Source of the DNA: Aplectana chamaeleonis
Taxonomy: Eukaryota; Nematoda; Chromadorea; Rhabditida; Cosmocercidae
NCBI GenBank assembly: GCA_029168955.1
Contig: JAPDOI010000137.1
Span: forward strand, 703,501-767,500
Length of the DNA: 64,000 nucleotides
Direction: 5' to 3'
A program made the position numbers and the translations under genes. Below are positions 22,064 to 33,352 of the stretch, piece after piece. Each line of letters starts with the position of its first letter. Within the stretch, counting starts at the first letter, position 1. The notes under the pieces are model-generated. The model searched no databases, was not told the DNA's origin, and saw only the letters and a list, made by a program, of their open reading frames with translations.

Positions 22064-23296
22064 ATTCCTGAAAGTTTAGGTTCCTGGCAAAAGTAAAGAT
22101 TACGCATGGCAGTTTTTTTCGAAAAATTAGAAATATACTCAGTTAAAAGGGGAATGTAAAGAAAAATGAAAAAAAGTTTTGAAATATTCCTGAGAACGAT
22201 TTGGCGTAGAATAATTCGGTTTTTGGGAAATGTAGTGAAATAGTTGAAAGTATGATTTGGCAGTCGAGTTTGAACCAACTATTGATAAGAGTTGTGCAAA
22301 ATGAGAGATCGCATTGGACAAGCTTATCCGTAGAACATATCAAAGCAAAATCACGCGTGAAATGGCTAGCAGTAAACGCTCGTTCGGGAGCTGGAATGCC
22401 GCGGTCTTCACGTATTAAAGGCAGTGGTCACGATGAAAAACGTTATCGAAAAAACTACAAAAATCAGCTTAGATGAAAAACAGCTGAAAAACTATGAAGG
22501 TAGCGCGGTGAAAAACGGTCTACAAATAGAGTTTCTACGGCCCAAAGAAGCTAGTTCGTGCACACGTGCACAGCGATGACGAAACAGATCGCAGTCTCAT
22601 GCCGAGCAGTCAAAAATCATCGACATTCAGAGGACGAAATAAATGCAAATTTAACGAATAAAAACAGTTGAATAATGAAAGCATCACTTCAGTCAATGTT
22701 TTTGACTAGATGTGTACATAAATCCAGAGCTTCATTGATTGAAATTCAATTTCAAGCCAGCTGATGTTCTTGATATAAGAGGTCATCGATGCCGATGATA
22801 TGGAGAGGGCTCGTCCACCATCAAAAGACAAGAAAGTTCAGGTTTCAAATTCGGCCCAAAACAGTGGTTTTTTCGCGATTTTTTCTCATAGGTCCTACTA
22901 CTCGAGACCCAGGAAAGGATTTGGAGAGAAAAAGACGACAAGCATATTTGATCGCGACCACTGCCTTTAAGTAAAGTGAAATCAACTGTTTGTTCCATAT
23001 CACGCGTGATTTTGCTTTGATTTGTTCTACGGATAAGCTTATCCAATGCGATCTCTCATTTTGCACAACTCTTATCAATAGTTGGTTCAAACTCGACTGC
23101 CAAATCATACTTTCAACTATTTCACTACATTTCCCAAAAACCGAATTATTCTACGCCAAATCGTTCTCAGGAATATTTCAAAACTTTTTTTCATTTTTCT
23201 TTACCTTCCCCTTTTAACTGAGTATATTTCTAATTTTTCGAAAAAAACTGCCATGCCAAATCTTTACTTTTGCCAGGAACCTAAACTTTCAGGAAT
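22064..23296. repeat. Palindromic fold-back element FB-A, split by a later insertion
   Basis: It starts ATTCCTGAAAGTTTAGG and ends CCTAAACTTTCAGGAAT. The arms are 22,064-22,414 and 22,971-23,296, and they are inverted copies of each other over about 300 bp. A TTAA element (22,419-22,966) sits in the centre. A second, uninterrupted copy lies at 25,980-26,614. Open frames inside are on both arms and are mirror images, so they are not genes. Confidence 0.93.
22419..22966. mobile_element. 548-bp TTAA element inside FB-A
   Basis: TTAA (22,415-22,418) + AGGCAGTGGTCACGATG ... ATCGCGACCACTGCCT + TTAA (22,967-22,970). The pre-insertion site survives in FB-B at 26,311-26,325 as CGTATTAGGTAAAG, with one substitution in TTAA. 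This directly shows a TTAA duplication on insertion, which is the piggyBac-type signature. No transposase frame. Confidence 0.92.
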
Positions 23297-23300
23297 ATGA

Positions 23301-23892
23301 TTCTGTTCTTCGTTCTCTATTGTGGTGAGCGCGAAGCGCTCACCAGATTTGGCTTTGATTTGCCATCGCGCAACCCCCTGATCTCAGTATCAGCGTCCAG
23401 AGTAAACGTAGGAAGACCGTTCTTTTTGCATTTGATATACTTTAGAAAGGTGAATAACTGTTCAAAAAATGGTCCGGAATGGTAACCTGAGATTCGAGAA
23501 AAAGTGTCAAAACCACGTCATTTTGGTCGAAAAAATGTTCATCTCCTTTTCTTTTTTCAGTTGGCGTTCACGGTCTTGTTGGAACACTTATCGTTGAGCT
23601 AGAGAGCTCATTTTTGGCCAAGAATCTAGTTTTGTTGGCACCTAGCTCCTGTCAAAATTTTAAGTTGGTTGCTCAATTTTCGCGGAACCTCAAAATTGAG
23701 TGTCAAGAAAGACAAAAACACGTAAACATGTTATTATGAACCATCCGACGTTTACTTATCCGTAAAAATGAACTAGTGAAATAAACACCGTTACTGATAG
23801 GCTTTTGCTCAGGATTTGACGGGGCAACGCTTCAATCAATACGGCAGGATCTCGGAAGTACTTTTTGGAACGCCGCACGGTGTGACTCAGAA
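23301..23892. repeat. Left flank of duplicated block, copy 2
   Basis: Counterpart of 9,064-9,666. It begins directly after the fold-back element (GGAAT ATGATT CTGTTCTTCG). Confidence 0.9.
23323..23345. other. Perfect 10-bp stem hairpin, copy 2
   Basis: Identical to 9,086-9,108: TGGTGAGCGC, GAA loop, GCGCTCACCA. Confidence 0.85.
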
Positions 23893-25234
23893 GTCCGCCA
23901 CAGAACGCCGTAGAAAGTGTGCGGGACCCTAATGGGTGTGCGCAGAACGCCTTAGAAAGTGTGTGGGACCCAAATGGGTGTGCGCAGAACGCCGTAGAAA
24001 GTGTGCGGGACCCTAATGGGTGTGCGCAGAACGCCGTAGAAAGCGTGCGGGACCCAAATGGGTGTGCGCAGAACGCCCTAGAAAGTGTGTGGGACCCAAG
24101 TGGGAGTGCGCCGCACGCCGTAGAAAGTGTGCGGGACCCAAATGGGTGTGCGCAGAACGCCCCAGAAAGTGTGTGGGACCCAAATGAGAGTGCGCCGGAC
24201 GCCGAAGAAAGTGTGCGGGACCCACCTGGGAGTGCGCCGGACGCCGTAGAAAGTGTGCGCGACCCCAGTGGGAGTGCGCCGGACGCCGTAGAAAGTGTGC
24301 GGGACCCAAATAGGTGTGCGCAGAACGCCCTAGAAAGTGTGCGGGACTCAAGTGGGAGCGCGCCGGACGCCGTAGAAAGTGTGCGGGACCCAAATGGGTG
24401 TGCGCAGAACGCCCTAGAAAGTGTGTGGGACCCAAGTGGGAGTGCGCCGGACGCCGTAAAAAGTGTGCGGGACCCAAATGGGTGTGCGCAGAACGCCTTA
24501 GAAAGTGTGTGGGACCCAAATGGGTGTGCGCAGAACGCCGTAGAAAGTGTGCGGGACCCTAATGGGTGTGCGCAGAACGCCGTAGAAAGCGTGCGGGACC
24601 CAAGCTGGAGTGCGCCGCACGCCGTAGAAAGTGTGCGGGACCCAAATGGGTGTGCGCAGAACGCCCTAGAAAGTGTGTGGGACCCAAATGGGTGTGCGCA
24701 GAACGCCGTAGAAAGTGTGCGGGACCCTAATGGGTGTGCGCAGAACGCCGTAGAAAGCGTGCGGGGCCCAAGTTGGAGTGCGCCGGACGCCGAAGAAAGT
24801 GTGCGGGACCCAAATGAGAGTGCGCCGGACGCCGTAGAAAATGTGCGGGACCCACGTGGGAGTGCGCCGGACGCCGTAGAAAGTGTGCGCGACCCTAGTG
24901 GGAGTGCGCCGGACGCCGTAGAAAGTGTGCGGGACCCAAATGGGGGTGCGAAGAACGCCCTAGAAAGTGTGCGGGACTCAAGTGGGAGTGCGCCGGACGC
25001 CGTAGAAAGTGTGCGGTACCCAAATGAGAGTGCGCCACACGCCGTGGAAAGCGTGCGGGACCCAAGTGGGAGTGCGCCGGACGCCGTAGGAAGCGTGCGG
25101 GACCCAAATGGGCGTGCGCAGAACGCCGTAGAAAGTGTGAGGGACCCAAATGAGAGTGCGCCGGACGCCGTAGAAAGTGTGCTGTGACAAAGTGAAAGTG
25201 CGCAAGACGCCGTAGAAAGTGTGCAGGACCCAAA
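23893..25234. repeat. 42-bp minisatellite array 2, about 32 units
   Basis: Same unit as array 1 but dominated by different variants: CCAAATGGGTGTGCGCAGAA and CCAAGTGGGAGTGCGCCGG rather than AATAACAG/AATGAGAG types. About 1.34 kb gives about 32 units. Mirror-image open frames occur on both strands (up to 500 codons minus, 422 plus) and are repeat artefacts. Confidence 0.97.
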
Positions 25235-25335
25235 TAGAAGCACGCCCATGCCGATCATTTTTCCGCAGGGCTACCGTAACCATTCTTGAGCAAAACATGA
25301 TAACGAACGATAACACACGCTCATAACATGCGGGG

Positions 25336-25343
25336 TATAAAAG
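25336..25343 (+). promoter_or_regulatory. TATA-box-like motif, copy 2
   Basis: GGGTATAAAAGGG, the same as in copy 1. No downstream gene is visible. Confidence 0.35.
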
Positions 25344-25655
25344 GGCAGAGGAGCGGTATGCATTCATTGACACACCGTTCTCTTCGAGAAGCCGCTGGGA
25401 AGTGGCTGAGGAGGTCGAAATTGTGCAAACACGTTTGTTGGCTATTACGATGTGCTCATATCCAAGCTGACACTCAGAAAATTTTTGAAGGAGGGTTACG
25501 GTAGCCCTGCGGAAAAATGATCGGCGTGAGCGTGCTTGTGACCCAAATGGGTGTACGCAGAACGCCGTAGAAAGTGTGTGGGACCCAAATGAGAGTGCGT
25601 TGGACACCGTAGAAAGTGCCGGACTCAAATGGGTGTGCACAGAACGCCGTAGAAA

Positions 25656-25886
25656 GTGTGCAGGACATCAGTGCGAGTGTGCAAGATGTAACAGAATGTG
25701 CGCAGGACATTAGTGGGAGTGTGGAGGATGACATAGAAAGTGTTCAGGACATCAGTGGGAGCGTGCAGGACCTCATAGAAAGTGTGTATGACATCAGTGG
25801 AAGGGTGCAGGACATTAGTGGGAGTGTGCAGGACATTAGTGGGAGTGTGCAGGACATCAGTGGGCGTGTGCAGGACGTCACAGAAG
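25656..25886. repeat. 21-bp minisatellite, ancestor-like form of the 42-bp unit
   Basis: Eleven roughly 21-bp units of the form GTGTGCAGGACATCAGTGGG + A. Every second one tends toward GTGTGCAGGACGTCATAGAA + A. The two halves of the 42-bp unit (GTGTGCGGGACCCAAATGAG + A, and GTGCGCAGGACGCCGTAGAA + A) align to these two forms. Copy 1 keeps only about two to three such units near 21,910-21,985. Confidence 0.85.
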
Positions 25887-25979
25887 GGGGGGGGGCACGA
25901 CATCAGTGGGTTTACTTTCATCTAACACCACCAGGCATAAATCATGTTAGAAAGGAAACCTTCAGGAAAAATAAATGAA

Positions 25980-26614
25980 ATTCCTGAAAGTTTAGGTTCC
26001 TGGCAAAAGTAAAGATTTGGCATGGTCATAAAAATATACTCAGTTGAAAAGGGAAAATAAAGAAAAATGAAAAAAGGTTTTGAAATATTCCTGAGAACGA
26101 TTTGGCGTAGAATAATTTGTTTTTCGGGAAATGTAGTGAAATAGTTGAAAGTATGATTTGGCAGTCGAGTTTGAACCAACTATTGATACGAGTTGTGCAA
26201 AACGAGAGATCGCCTTGTCTGTGCTTATCCGTAGAAAATATCAAAGCAAAATCACGCGTGAAATGGGAAGCATCAAAACTTTTTCAGGAGCTGTAATGCG
26301 GCGGTCTTCACGTATTAGGTAAAGTAAAATCAACACGCGTGATTTCGCTTTGATATGTTCTACGGATAAGCACAGACAAGGCGATCTCTCGTTCTGCACA
26401 ACTCTTATCAATAGTTGGTTCAAACTCGACTGCCAAATCATACTTTCAACTATTTCACTTCATTTCCCAAAAAACAAATTATTCTTCGCCAAATCGTTCT
26501 CAGGAATATTTCAAACCCTTTTTCATTTTTCTTTATTTTCCCTTTTTTAATTGAGTATATTTCTATGGCCATGCCAAATCTTTACTTTTGCCAGGAACCT
26601 AAACTTTCAGGAAT
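25980..26614. repeat. Palindromic fold-back element FB-B, uninterrupted
   Basis: ATTCCTGAAAGTTTAGG ... CCTAAACTTTCAGGAAT, 635 bp, arms about 300 bp with the centre near 26,300. It differs from FB-A by matched changes in both arms (see findings). Confidence 0.93.
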
Positions 26615-27052
26615 TCGCCTATGGTAGTGAGTTTGTTTAGGAAATATGGTGTCCAGGCTACCACACTTGAAAGGCAAAAACCTCCGGTTGATGGTGTCGG
26701 AATATGAGCTGCGTTTAAGTTCTCACATTTAACCCCTCCCCCGACCGACAGTTGTTCCCTCCTCCACGAGCGTAGTCGGGTTTCCGATTGAAAAGCTGCA
26801 CCTCTCCGCAATTGACTCACATATTTCATGTTTTACCTCGCAAATCTTCTCTTTCCTTCTTACTTGTTTCAAAGAAGCTGAACAACTGATCCGTACTATG
26901 CATTCTCTTCATTCCTCAGTAAGACTTTTTCACCTGCCGTTCTTCTACATAGTGTGCATAGTAATTTCAGTGGCCTGGAATCGGAACACAGTCCCTTACA
27001 ATTGAAATTCTTGAACAGCAACATAAAATACGTTCAGTGGTGCTTACTTACC
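26615..27052. other. Intergenic DNA, nothing recognised
   Basis: Follows the end of the duplicated block. No gene or element ends seen. Confidence 0.4.
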
Positions 27053-27056
27053 TTAA

Positions 27057-27486
27057 AGGCAGGGTTCGCGATAAAAACGATTTTTGAGCTCTCTTCATAA
27101 GAATGTAGATTTTGTCATCACAAAAGTAAAAACAAGTTAGGAAACCCGGAAATTTGCGGGGAAAACGCTCAAAACATGGTATAACCGCTAATTACCGGTG
27201 TCGGCCTAACCCGATTTTCATAAATGCTTACTTATCCGCCTTTCATTTTGCTGTTAATGTAGTCAGTAGTCTCCAGGAATGCTAAGAATTCACTTTAGAA
27301 ACAAAATAAAAGTTGACAAACCAGGCTTTTATAGAAATCTAGATAATTGGGGGCGGGAGGACGCCAAGCGATAACTTGTTTCTGAACATTTTTTCTCCAA
27401 TTTTTTACTCATCTTCACTTTTGTGATGGCCAGAACTACCTTTTCATAAGGATAACAAACGACCGATTTTATCGTGAAGCCTGCCT
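27057..27486. mobile_element. TTAA-flanked MITE, family 1
   Basis: TTAA (27,053) + AGGCAGGGTTCGCGATAAAA ... TTTTATCGTGAAGCCTGCCT + TTAA (27,487-27,490). The inverted ends and TTAA on both sides are intact. No coding capacity. Confidence 0.88.
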
Positions 27487-27689
27487 TTAACAGTGTTTTC
27501 GTCAAAAAAATCCAGAAGCGAAAGGGTTTCAGAGAGTAATTTACTGCATCTCTTTCAGTAGAGGAGGATGAATCATTCAGGTGTTCTTCACCATATTCGT
27601 ATTATTGAAGCGAATCATCCAGTTTTACTTTCCCATTGACCCGTGCACACTGCCGACCCCTAAATGATCGACTGCCCACGGTCTCCGGG

Positions 27690-27985
27690 GCAGTGATGTA
27701 CGGAAGTTTTTTAGAACCGAAAAGCGAAAAATTTCTCGGTCAAAAAATTGTGGAATGCTTCACTACACTATGCTACATGGAAAAAAATCGCTTTTTTCAT
27801 CTGGCGTTTTTTTTTCGACTTTTTCGGAAAATCAATGCCGGAAAAATCAAAAATTTTTCAAAAAATGGATGATCTCCAAATGGTATATCTGCGCCGAAAA
27901 TTTTGGTCTCGGAACAAGAATCTTTCTTTTTTGAGTTCTCGTTTTCCAAAATTTTTCGCGTACCTCTGCTCCGAGGGATTCATTG
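27690..27985. repeat. Dispersed repeat, inverted relative of 7,290-7,640
   Basis: Shares reverse-complement blocks with 7,290-7,640. AT-rich with many AAAATTTTT runs. Non-coding. Confidence 0.5.
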
Positions 27986-27999
27986 GGGCTGGTGGAATC

Positions 28000-29015
28000 A
28001 GCCGCTTAGGCACGGCAATCAATAGGAGGCAAAAAATCGATGCACACTGCTGACTACACGAGCCTGAAGCGCCTCTCCATACTCGTTTGTACCCGAAAGT
28101 CCCCAGGGGACTTGACCGAAAGTTACTGCCATCTTTGAGGAAGGTATGTATGTAACGTTCATAAAATTGAAATTAGGGGTATTCGCATAAACCACAATTT
28201 TTTATATTTCGTTGAAAACCTGCATTTGGAATAGAATAAACAAAATTTGTGCATCATCGAAGTATAAAGTACACATTTTTCTCAAGTCAATTATGAATTT
28301 TTGTTTTCATTAACTCGCGGGTTCCAGGACTGCTTTGGCAGTGTAACGCTATGCAAAATACTTAAACGCATCGCGGAGTTAGCGAAACCGTGGTGAGTTC
28401 CCTAAACAAGCCCTTACAGCAAGCCAAGTTTCAATTTTTATGTACTTTTTCAAAGAAAAAAATCCAGTTCCACTATTTTTTCCTGAATTTACAACTGCGG
28501 GTTTGTGTACAAAGCTCTACAGAGCAGTTCTCCCCACATTCAATTCTATTTATCCAATAATCAGTTAGGTTTATAGTTTACAAAAAGAGATGAGATATCC
28601 TCCGTAAGAACGGGAGCTCCAGTGCCCTCCGTCGGCCCTCCGCTTTCTCGCTCTCTATCTCTAATCTCCGCCCGCAACAGCACGCGCAGGAACGACGGGA
28701 AGTGTTCTTTTACACACTTCATGTATTTTACATGGTGCACTGCGTGCCTGAATGCCTGTGTGCTGCTCTTTCCTCCCCATCTCTGTCTGTCTTCTGTATT
28801 TCGCCTCTCACATGTTCACAATACACCATGTAAGCGTTGTTGCGATTTTGTAAAGCAAAAATCCCACTCACCAAGTTCGATTTCCGAAATGTTAGATATT
28901 GTTTCAATATTCGAACTCCTATATTAAAATTGTGGATCTTATTACGATTTTCGACGTTTTGGAAGTCATATCGATTTTCGGTGCCCGAAATGTTTTTACT
29001 CCGCTCATTTATGAT
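28000..29015. other. Intergenic DNA with dispersed low-copy repeat
   Basis: No gene seen. The segment around 28,640-28,700 (CTCTCGCTCTCT, CAGCACGCGCAGG) resembles 62,570-62,630 (CTCTCGCTGTCT, CAGCACGCGTAG), so it is a dispersed repeat. Confidence 0.4.
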
Positions 29016-29019
29016 TTAA

Positions 29020-29483
29020 AGGCATCGTCCTGGAAATAACTTTCGATTTTTTGTGTACAATCGAGCAATTCGGGCTAGCTGACATCGCCCACGGAGCTTT
29101 AGGCTCCGAAAATGCTCTCTTCAAAAGTTATGGCCACCTGAAAACTGCCGTGAGATCGATCATCTAGCACTGCTGAGTCGGTCATCTGACACTTTTTCAT
29201 TGAATGTTGATGTGACCGTCAAACAACGTGGAAAACATTTATGGTGCAAACTCTACATGCAGGAAAACTTGAAAAGTGGCGGTGACAAAGTCTCCAAATG
29301 CAGAAAAATCTCAAAAACTATTTCGGCGAGAAATTCGAATCCTTTTTTACATGGTATTCGAACTGGTTTTTCTTTACGAATGAAGGTTTTTTCAAGGGCT
29401 CCTTGGACATTTTCTTTCACTAGAGCGGCCAAACCGTAGAAAAGATGAAACAATAAAATGTGGTTTTCATCGTGTACGATGCC
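29020..29483. mobile_element. TTAA-flanked MITE, family 2
   Basis: Left: TTAA + AGGCATCGTCCTGGAAATAA. Right: ATCGTGTACGATGCCT + TGAA. The interior (GGGCTAGCTGACATCGCCCA, GACCGTCAAACAACGTGG) matches 36,577-37,003 along its length. A second decayed right end (TCATCGATGCCTTCAGTTC) at about 29,580 suggests a partial tandem copy. Confidence 0.7.
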
Positions 29484-29599
29484 TTGAACTGGTTTTTCTT
29501 CAAATTGGAGGTTTTTTCCCTAGCCCTTTCGGCGCTTTCGTTCACCAGTGAGGCTTAGCTGTACAAAATCAAAAAAATGTCATCGATGCCTTCAGTTCA

Positions 29600-31370
29600 A
29601 GGTACCCGCTATACGGCTGCTCAAATTTATAATCATGAGTTTGTAATGCTGGCAGTACCCTGCCGGTTTTTTCCGCTTGGAAGTGAGGCTTTCATGACCT
29701 GACGCGGGTTTGCAGAGTATTCGCCTACTGTTCACGGGTAAAGGCCTGAACGCTCTATGCCTATGGTCGACTTTGTAACCCAAGCTCCGAAAAAAATCGT
29801 TTGCTCAAGGAGTGCGCATTATGTATATTACTAAGGCACGCTTCAAACTTTCCGCGAGCTTTCGCGGAACTATTTCGTGGTAGTTGTACATACCTGGTAC
29901 ACGAATAAGCCATGCTTGAGGATTTACAAATGCCTAAGGGGACTCCAGAAAGGGGCATTTCCATGGTTTCGCAGTTTCGCAAAGAGAAAAGGGGAACCCA
30001 AAAGAGAAAAACAATTTCGAAGTGTTCTAAAAAAGTTTTCCGGATTCGCCTTAAAACTTTTTCCTGGGAGTTCCTGAGAGCCGATTAGGAATCCGAAATC
30101 CATTTGTTGATTTTTCGAAGAATTTTTCGTATTCAAGATTTCAGCTAATTTGGTTCAAAACTTTCTACTGGGGGAAATTTCGCTAATTACGACTTTTCGA
30201 GTTTAACGAAATGCTAAAAATCAAAATAAGGAAGAGGAGTTTCACACTTTCGAATATCACAGTATTTCTCGCTTGAAAGAATGTCGTAAAAAATCTAAAT
30301 TTGGCTTAAACCAGGGCTCGTTGGTTGGAGCGGAAAGCCAATCACCCTTGGTTTTCGTTTTTTCGCTTTCGAAAAAACTCATATCACATGCGCCTTTCTT
30401 CGTAGCAAACCCAGCATACCTTCTGGCCTCTAGATTTCAATGCTGCCCGAAGTGTCACGTTGAAAAAGTAAACTAAGAGAACGCCCTCCATATGCCGTAA
30501 ACTGGCCCAACATCTGGTTCTGACCCATTCCCTATTCTCGAAACAACGACACAATCTGGAGCAATAGTTTCCATCGTTCCCAAGGGAGAAAGTCTCGATA
30601 TTACATACGTCGATGTTAATGTGATTTCATCTCTGATGTATGTACGGGTAGCGACGGAAGAACGCCTGTGTACACTCTCCGACTCAAACACGTGTATCGC
30701 CGTCATTTCCACATCAAACCCATCATTTTACCCTTACCAACCCCCGATGACCGCCGAAGATTTTCACTCTGCTCATTGAATTCTTCTTGAATACCTTTAA
30801 TATAGATTCGACAGGGAATCAGTACTCAATTCTGCAATGCTAAATCATGAGCTTGCATATCTAAGTCTCTGGTATCTAAAACGCTTAACCCCTTTACCCT
30901 AGCGTATGTAATCTACATATTTATATCCAATAGCAGATGTGCATACTGTTGATGAACAAAATTAACTTGCACGTTGAAAAATCAGTGAAGATTATGCACA
31001 AATTCGAGGACTAAATGATTTTGAGGTCACTTCCCTCTCCCAGAACAGCTCTGAGGACTTGACTGGACTTTGGTGGAATAGGGCCATATTTTTCCCGAAA
31101 CGCCAGACGCTCCATTTTCGCTTCTTCGACATGAACGAGGGAAACAAGAGATTGTGAGAACTTCAAATAATCAAATGAATAAAGTGCTGTTACGTGAGCT
31201 ATATTGTTTGATTGCATTGATACGTATCATTCATTACTTCGTGGCGGTCGATTCTTCCATCCTCAAAAGTCAACATAAGCAAGGGTGGCTCTATTTTAGC
31301 ACAAAAACGCCACTTTTGCATTTAAAAGGGCACCAGACCTTTTGTCTACCGTGGAAAACTCTAATAAGAA
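29600..31370. other. Intergenic DNA, nothing recognised
   Basis: No frame has a recognisable domain. A decayed right end of the TTAA family (ATCGTGAACACTGCGTTCAA) closes the stretch near 31,375-31,395, and related sequence (GTGGACGAATTGTCTCGAGC) continues to about 31,565. Confidence 0.4.
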
Positions 31371-31918
31371 ATATATCGTGAACACTGCGTTCAAAGACAC
31401 AGTCTAAACTCAGATCCAATTTTCAGTTCTCGTGCTTGCCTTGATGAGATTTTCATGCTGATCACAATGGGCTCAGAACCCTCTGCGAACGAAGTTTTGA
31501 CCACTCAAATATTGTGAAATTGAACGGCTAAAATTTCGTGGACGAATTGTCTCGAGCCTGTCTTGGGGCAGACTGCAATATGAAGCCAGACCGATGACAA
31601 ATCGAAGAACGTAGATTTTGATCGAAATTCATAACGCGTCTCGTCTTTATTGAAACTAAAAACTTGTCGAAGGGCCTAACCCATTTTTTCTTTTCAAGGG
31701 ACGTGGTCCATTTTTCCCTCGCTTTTTCGCGCTCATTTGAGCGGAGGGTTTTCTTTTTTGGCATGGCTGCTATAAACGGCGACCGGATTGTAATATCAAA
31801 AGTTACCCCTGAGGTTGAGCTGTGCCTTCAAAGTCGATTTTTCAGCTATTTACTTCCATCGATGGCCATTGAGGATAGTGGGCGTGGCTGGCGTTCCACA
31901 TTCGAGTTCAAAACCTGC

Positions 31919-32353
31919 AAGGCAGTGTTTACGATGAGAACAGCCTTCGAGTTTTCTCCGGTAGTTGAAATTTCCTGGCTTATTTGCGACGTTAATATTG
32001 AAAAAAAAACACCTATAAACGAATAAATGTTTAAAAAAAATTTTTTTTGTTTTTTTTATTCTGCCCCAAAACTTGTATTTGCTATGCCTGCTCCGCAAAT
32101 CTACAGTCGGCACTGATCTCACTGATACTTTGCGTTCCTTACTGCGTGTGAGCGCAAACTCGGTGAACGTATGCTGTAACATACGTGCACCAAGTTTACG
32201 CCAGCCGGGCTAGCATAGCACATCCAAGTTCTTGAGCCGTATAAGGCTACTCATGGCTCGTTTTTAGCCTTTTTTAAAATCCCTATTGCATTGGCCACAA
32301 AACTTACGATTTCCGGTGAAAACAGAAGACTGTCTTCATGATCAACACCGCCT
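31919..32353. mobile_element. TTAA-family MITE, degenerate left flank
   Basis: Left: AAGGCAGTGTTTACGATGAG. Right: TTCATGATCAACACCGCCT + TTAA (32,354-32,357). It contains at about 32,119-32,215 a piece of the unrelated ACTTTGCGTTCC/GCGCAAACTCGGTG family also seen at 51,416 and 54,827, probably nested. Confidence 0.6.
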
Positions 32354-32976
32354 TTAAAGGGCCATATCGGGCTCGTTTTTTAGCACTTTTTCGGCATTGC
32401 TGTTACGATGGACCCAAAATGTCGATTCTCGGTGAATACTTGGAGACTGTTATAATCGTGAGCACTACCTATAATAATGAAAGCAGAAGAAAAACAACAA
32501 GAGTAAAGGCTACGCTCCGACAGCAGCCGCAGTTGCAAGCGCAACCGATCATCGCCTAAAGCGAAACTTTGGTGGCCAGGATAGTCACATTGTCATTCTT
32601 GAAGGCGGTTGATCCTTGCGTGGAACTGAATGCTCGTACTCGCCTCCGCCTTGAGCGGCAAGTTGGCTGAAAGTTGTTGTGTTAAAGGCAGTGTTTCTGA
32701 AAAAATCTCGTTTGCCACAGAAACGTAGCTTTTGGGTCTTTCTGAGGAAAGAAGGGGAGAAAGGACGGCGAAAAGGGCTAGAAAGTGGGTGAAAGTCGCA
32801 TGGATCAGCGTACCCACCGGATCAGCCCGCCCAATATATGGAAGAATTGTCCGTTCAAAGAAACAGTTGCCGAAGTGCTGAATACTCTTTGTCTCGAGGT
32901 ATTCTGACATCCAAGTATAACGAACGGAATCTTATTGAAGCCGACTTTCCTACCGAAACATTCTGGGAGCTACTTA

Positions 32977-33348
32977 GGCAGTGTTCACGATAAATTTCAC
33001 TTCCAATATCTCCACGGTTTACAGAAGGTCTGGTGCCCTATACAGCCAAGCACGCTTGAAAAGGACGCGAAAGTCGCCTGTGAAGGATTATAGCATTCAA
33101 TGCAATGAAGCGATCAGCTCTTTTATCAGCACTTCCTTGACTTGATCATTCCTGTATTCTGTGTCTTCATTTGTTCATATCGAGGGGGCGGATCTGGAGC
33201 ACGGGGCGGTTCTGGTACACCAAAACGCTTGTTCGCAGCCATTATTTTGTCACTCCTACCGTTCTTTCGACACTGGGAGCCTAGGGTCCTTCTCGCCTAT
33301 CATTTCACTGTGAAAAGTCAACGAGGATGATCATCGTGAACGCTGCCT
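32977..33348. mobile_element. TTAA-family MITE, first of a three-element row
   Basis: Left: CTTA + GGCAGTGTTCACGATAAAT. Right: ATCATCGTGAACGCTGCCT + TTAA (33,349-33,352). The TTAA at its right end directly abuts the next element. Confidence 0.75.
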
Positions 33349-33352
33349 TTAA

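Larger units (their letters stand above)
25235..25979. repeat. Right flank of duplicated block, copy 2
   Basis: Counterpart of 21,030-22,063 without the 553-bp insertion. It contains the TATA-like motif and, unlike copy 1, a well preserved 21-bp repeat tract (25,656-25,886). Confidence 0.9.

Noticed and set aside
22045..23300. Mirror-image open frames in the fold-back arms (also at 25,922-26,627)
   Set aside because: The same translations appear on opposite strands because the arms are inverted copies. There are no domains.
9516..25258. Open frames of 240-1,160 codons on both strands as repeat proteins
   Set aside because: They are produced by a stop-free 14-codon repeat unit and overlap on both strands. 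No non-repeat domain or splice signal supports them. The non-repeat C-terminal tail of the minus frames is just the conserved left flank.
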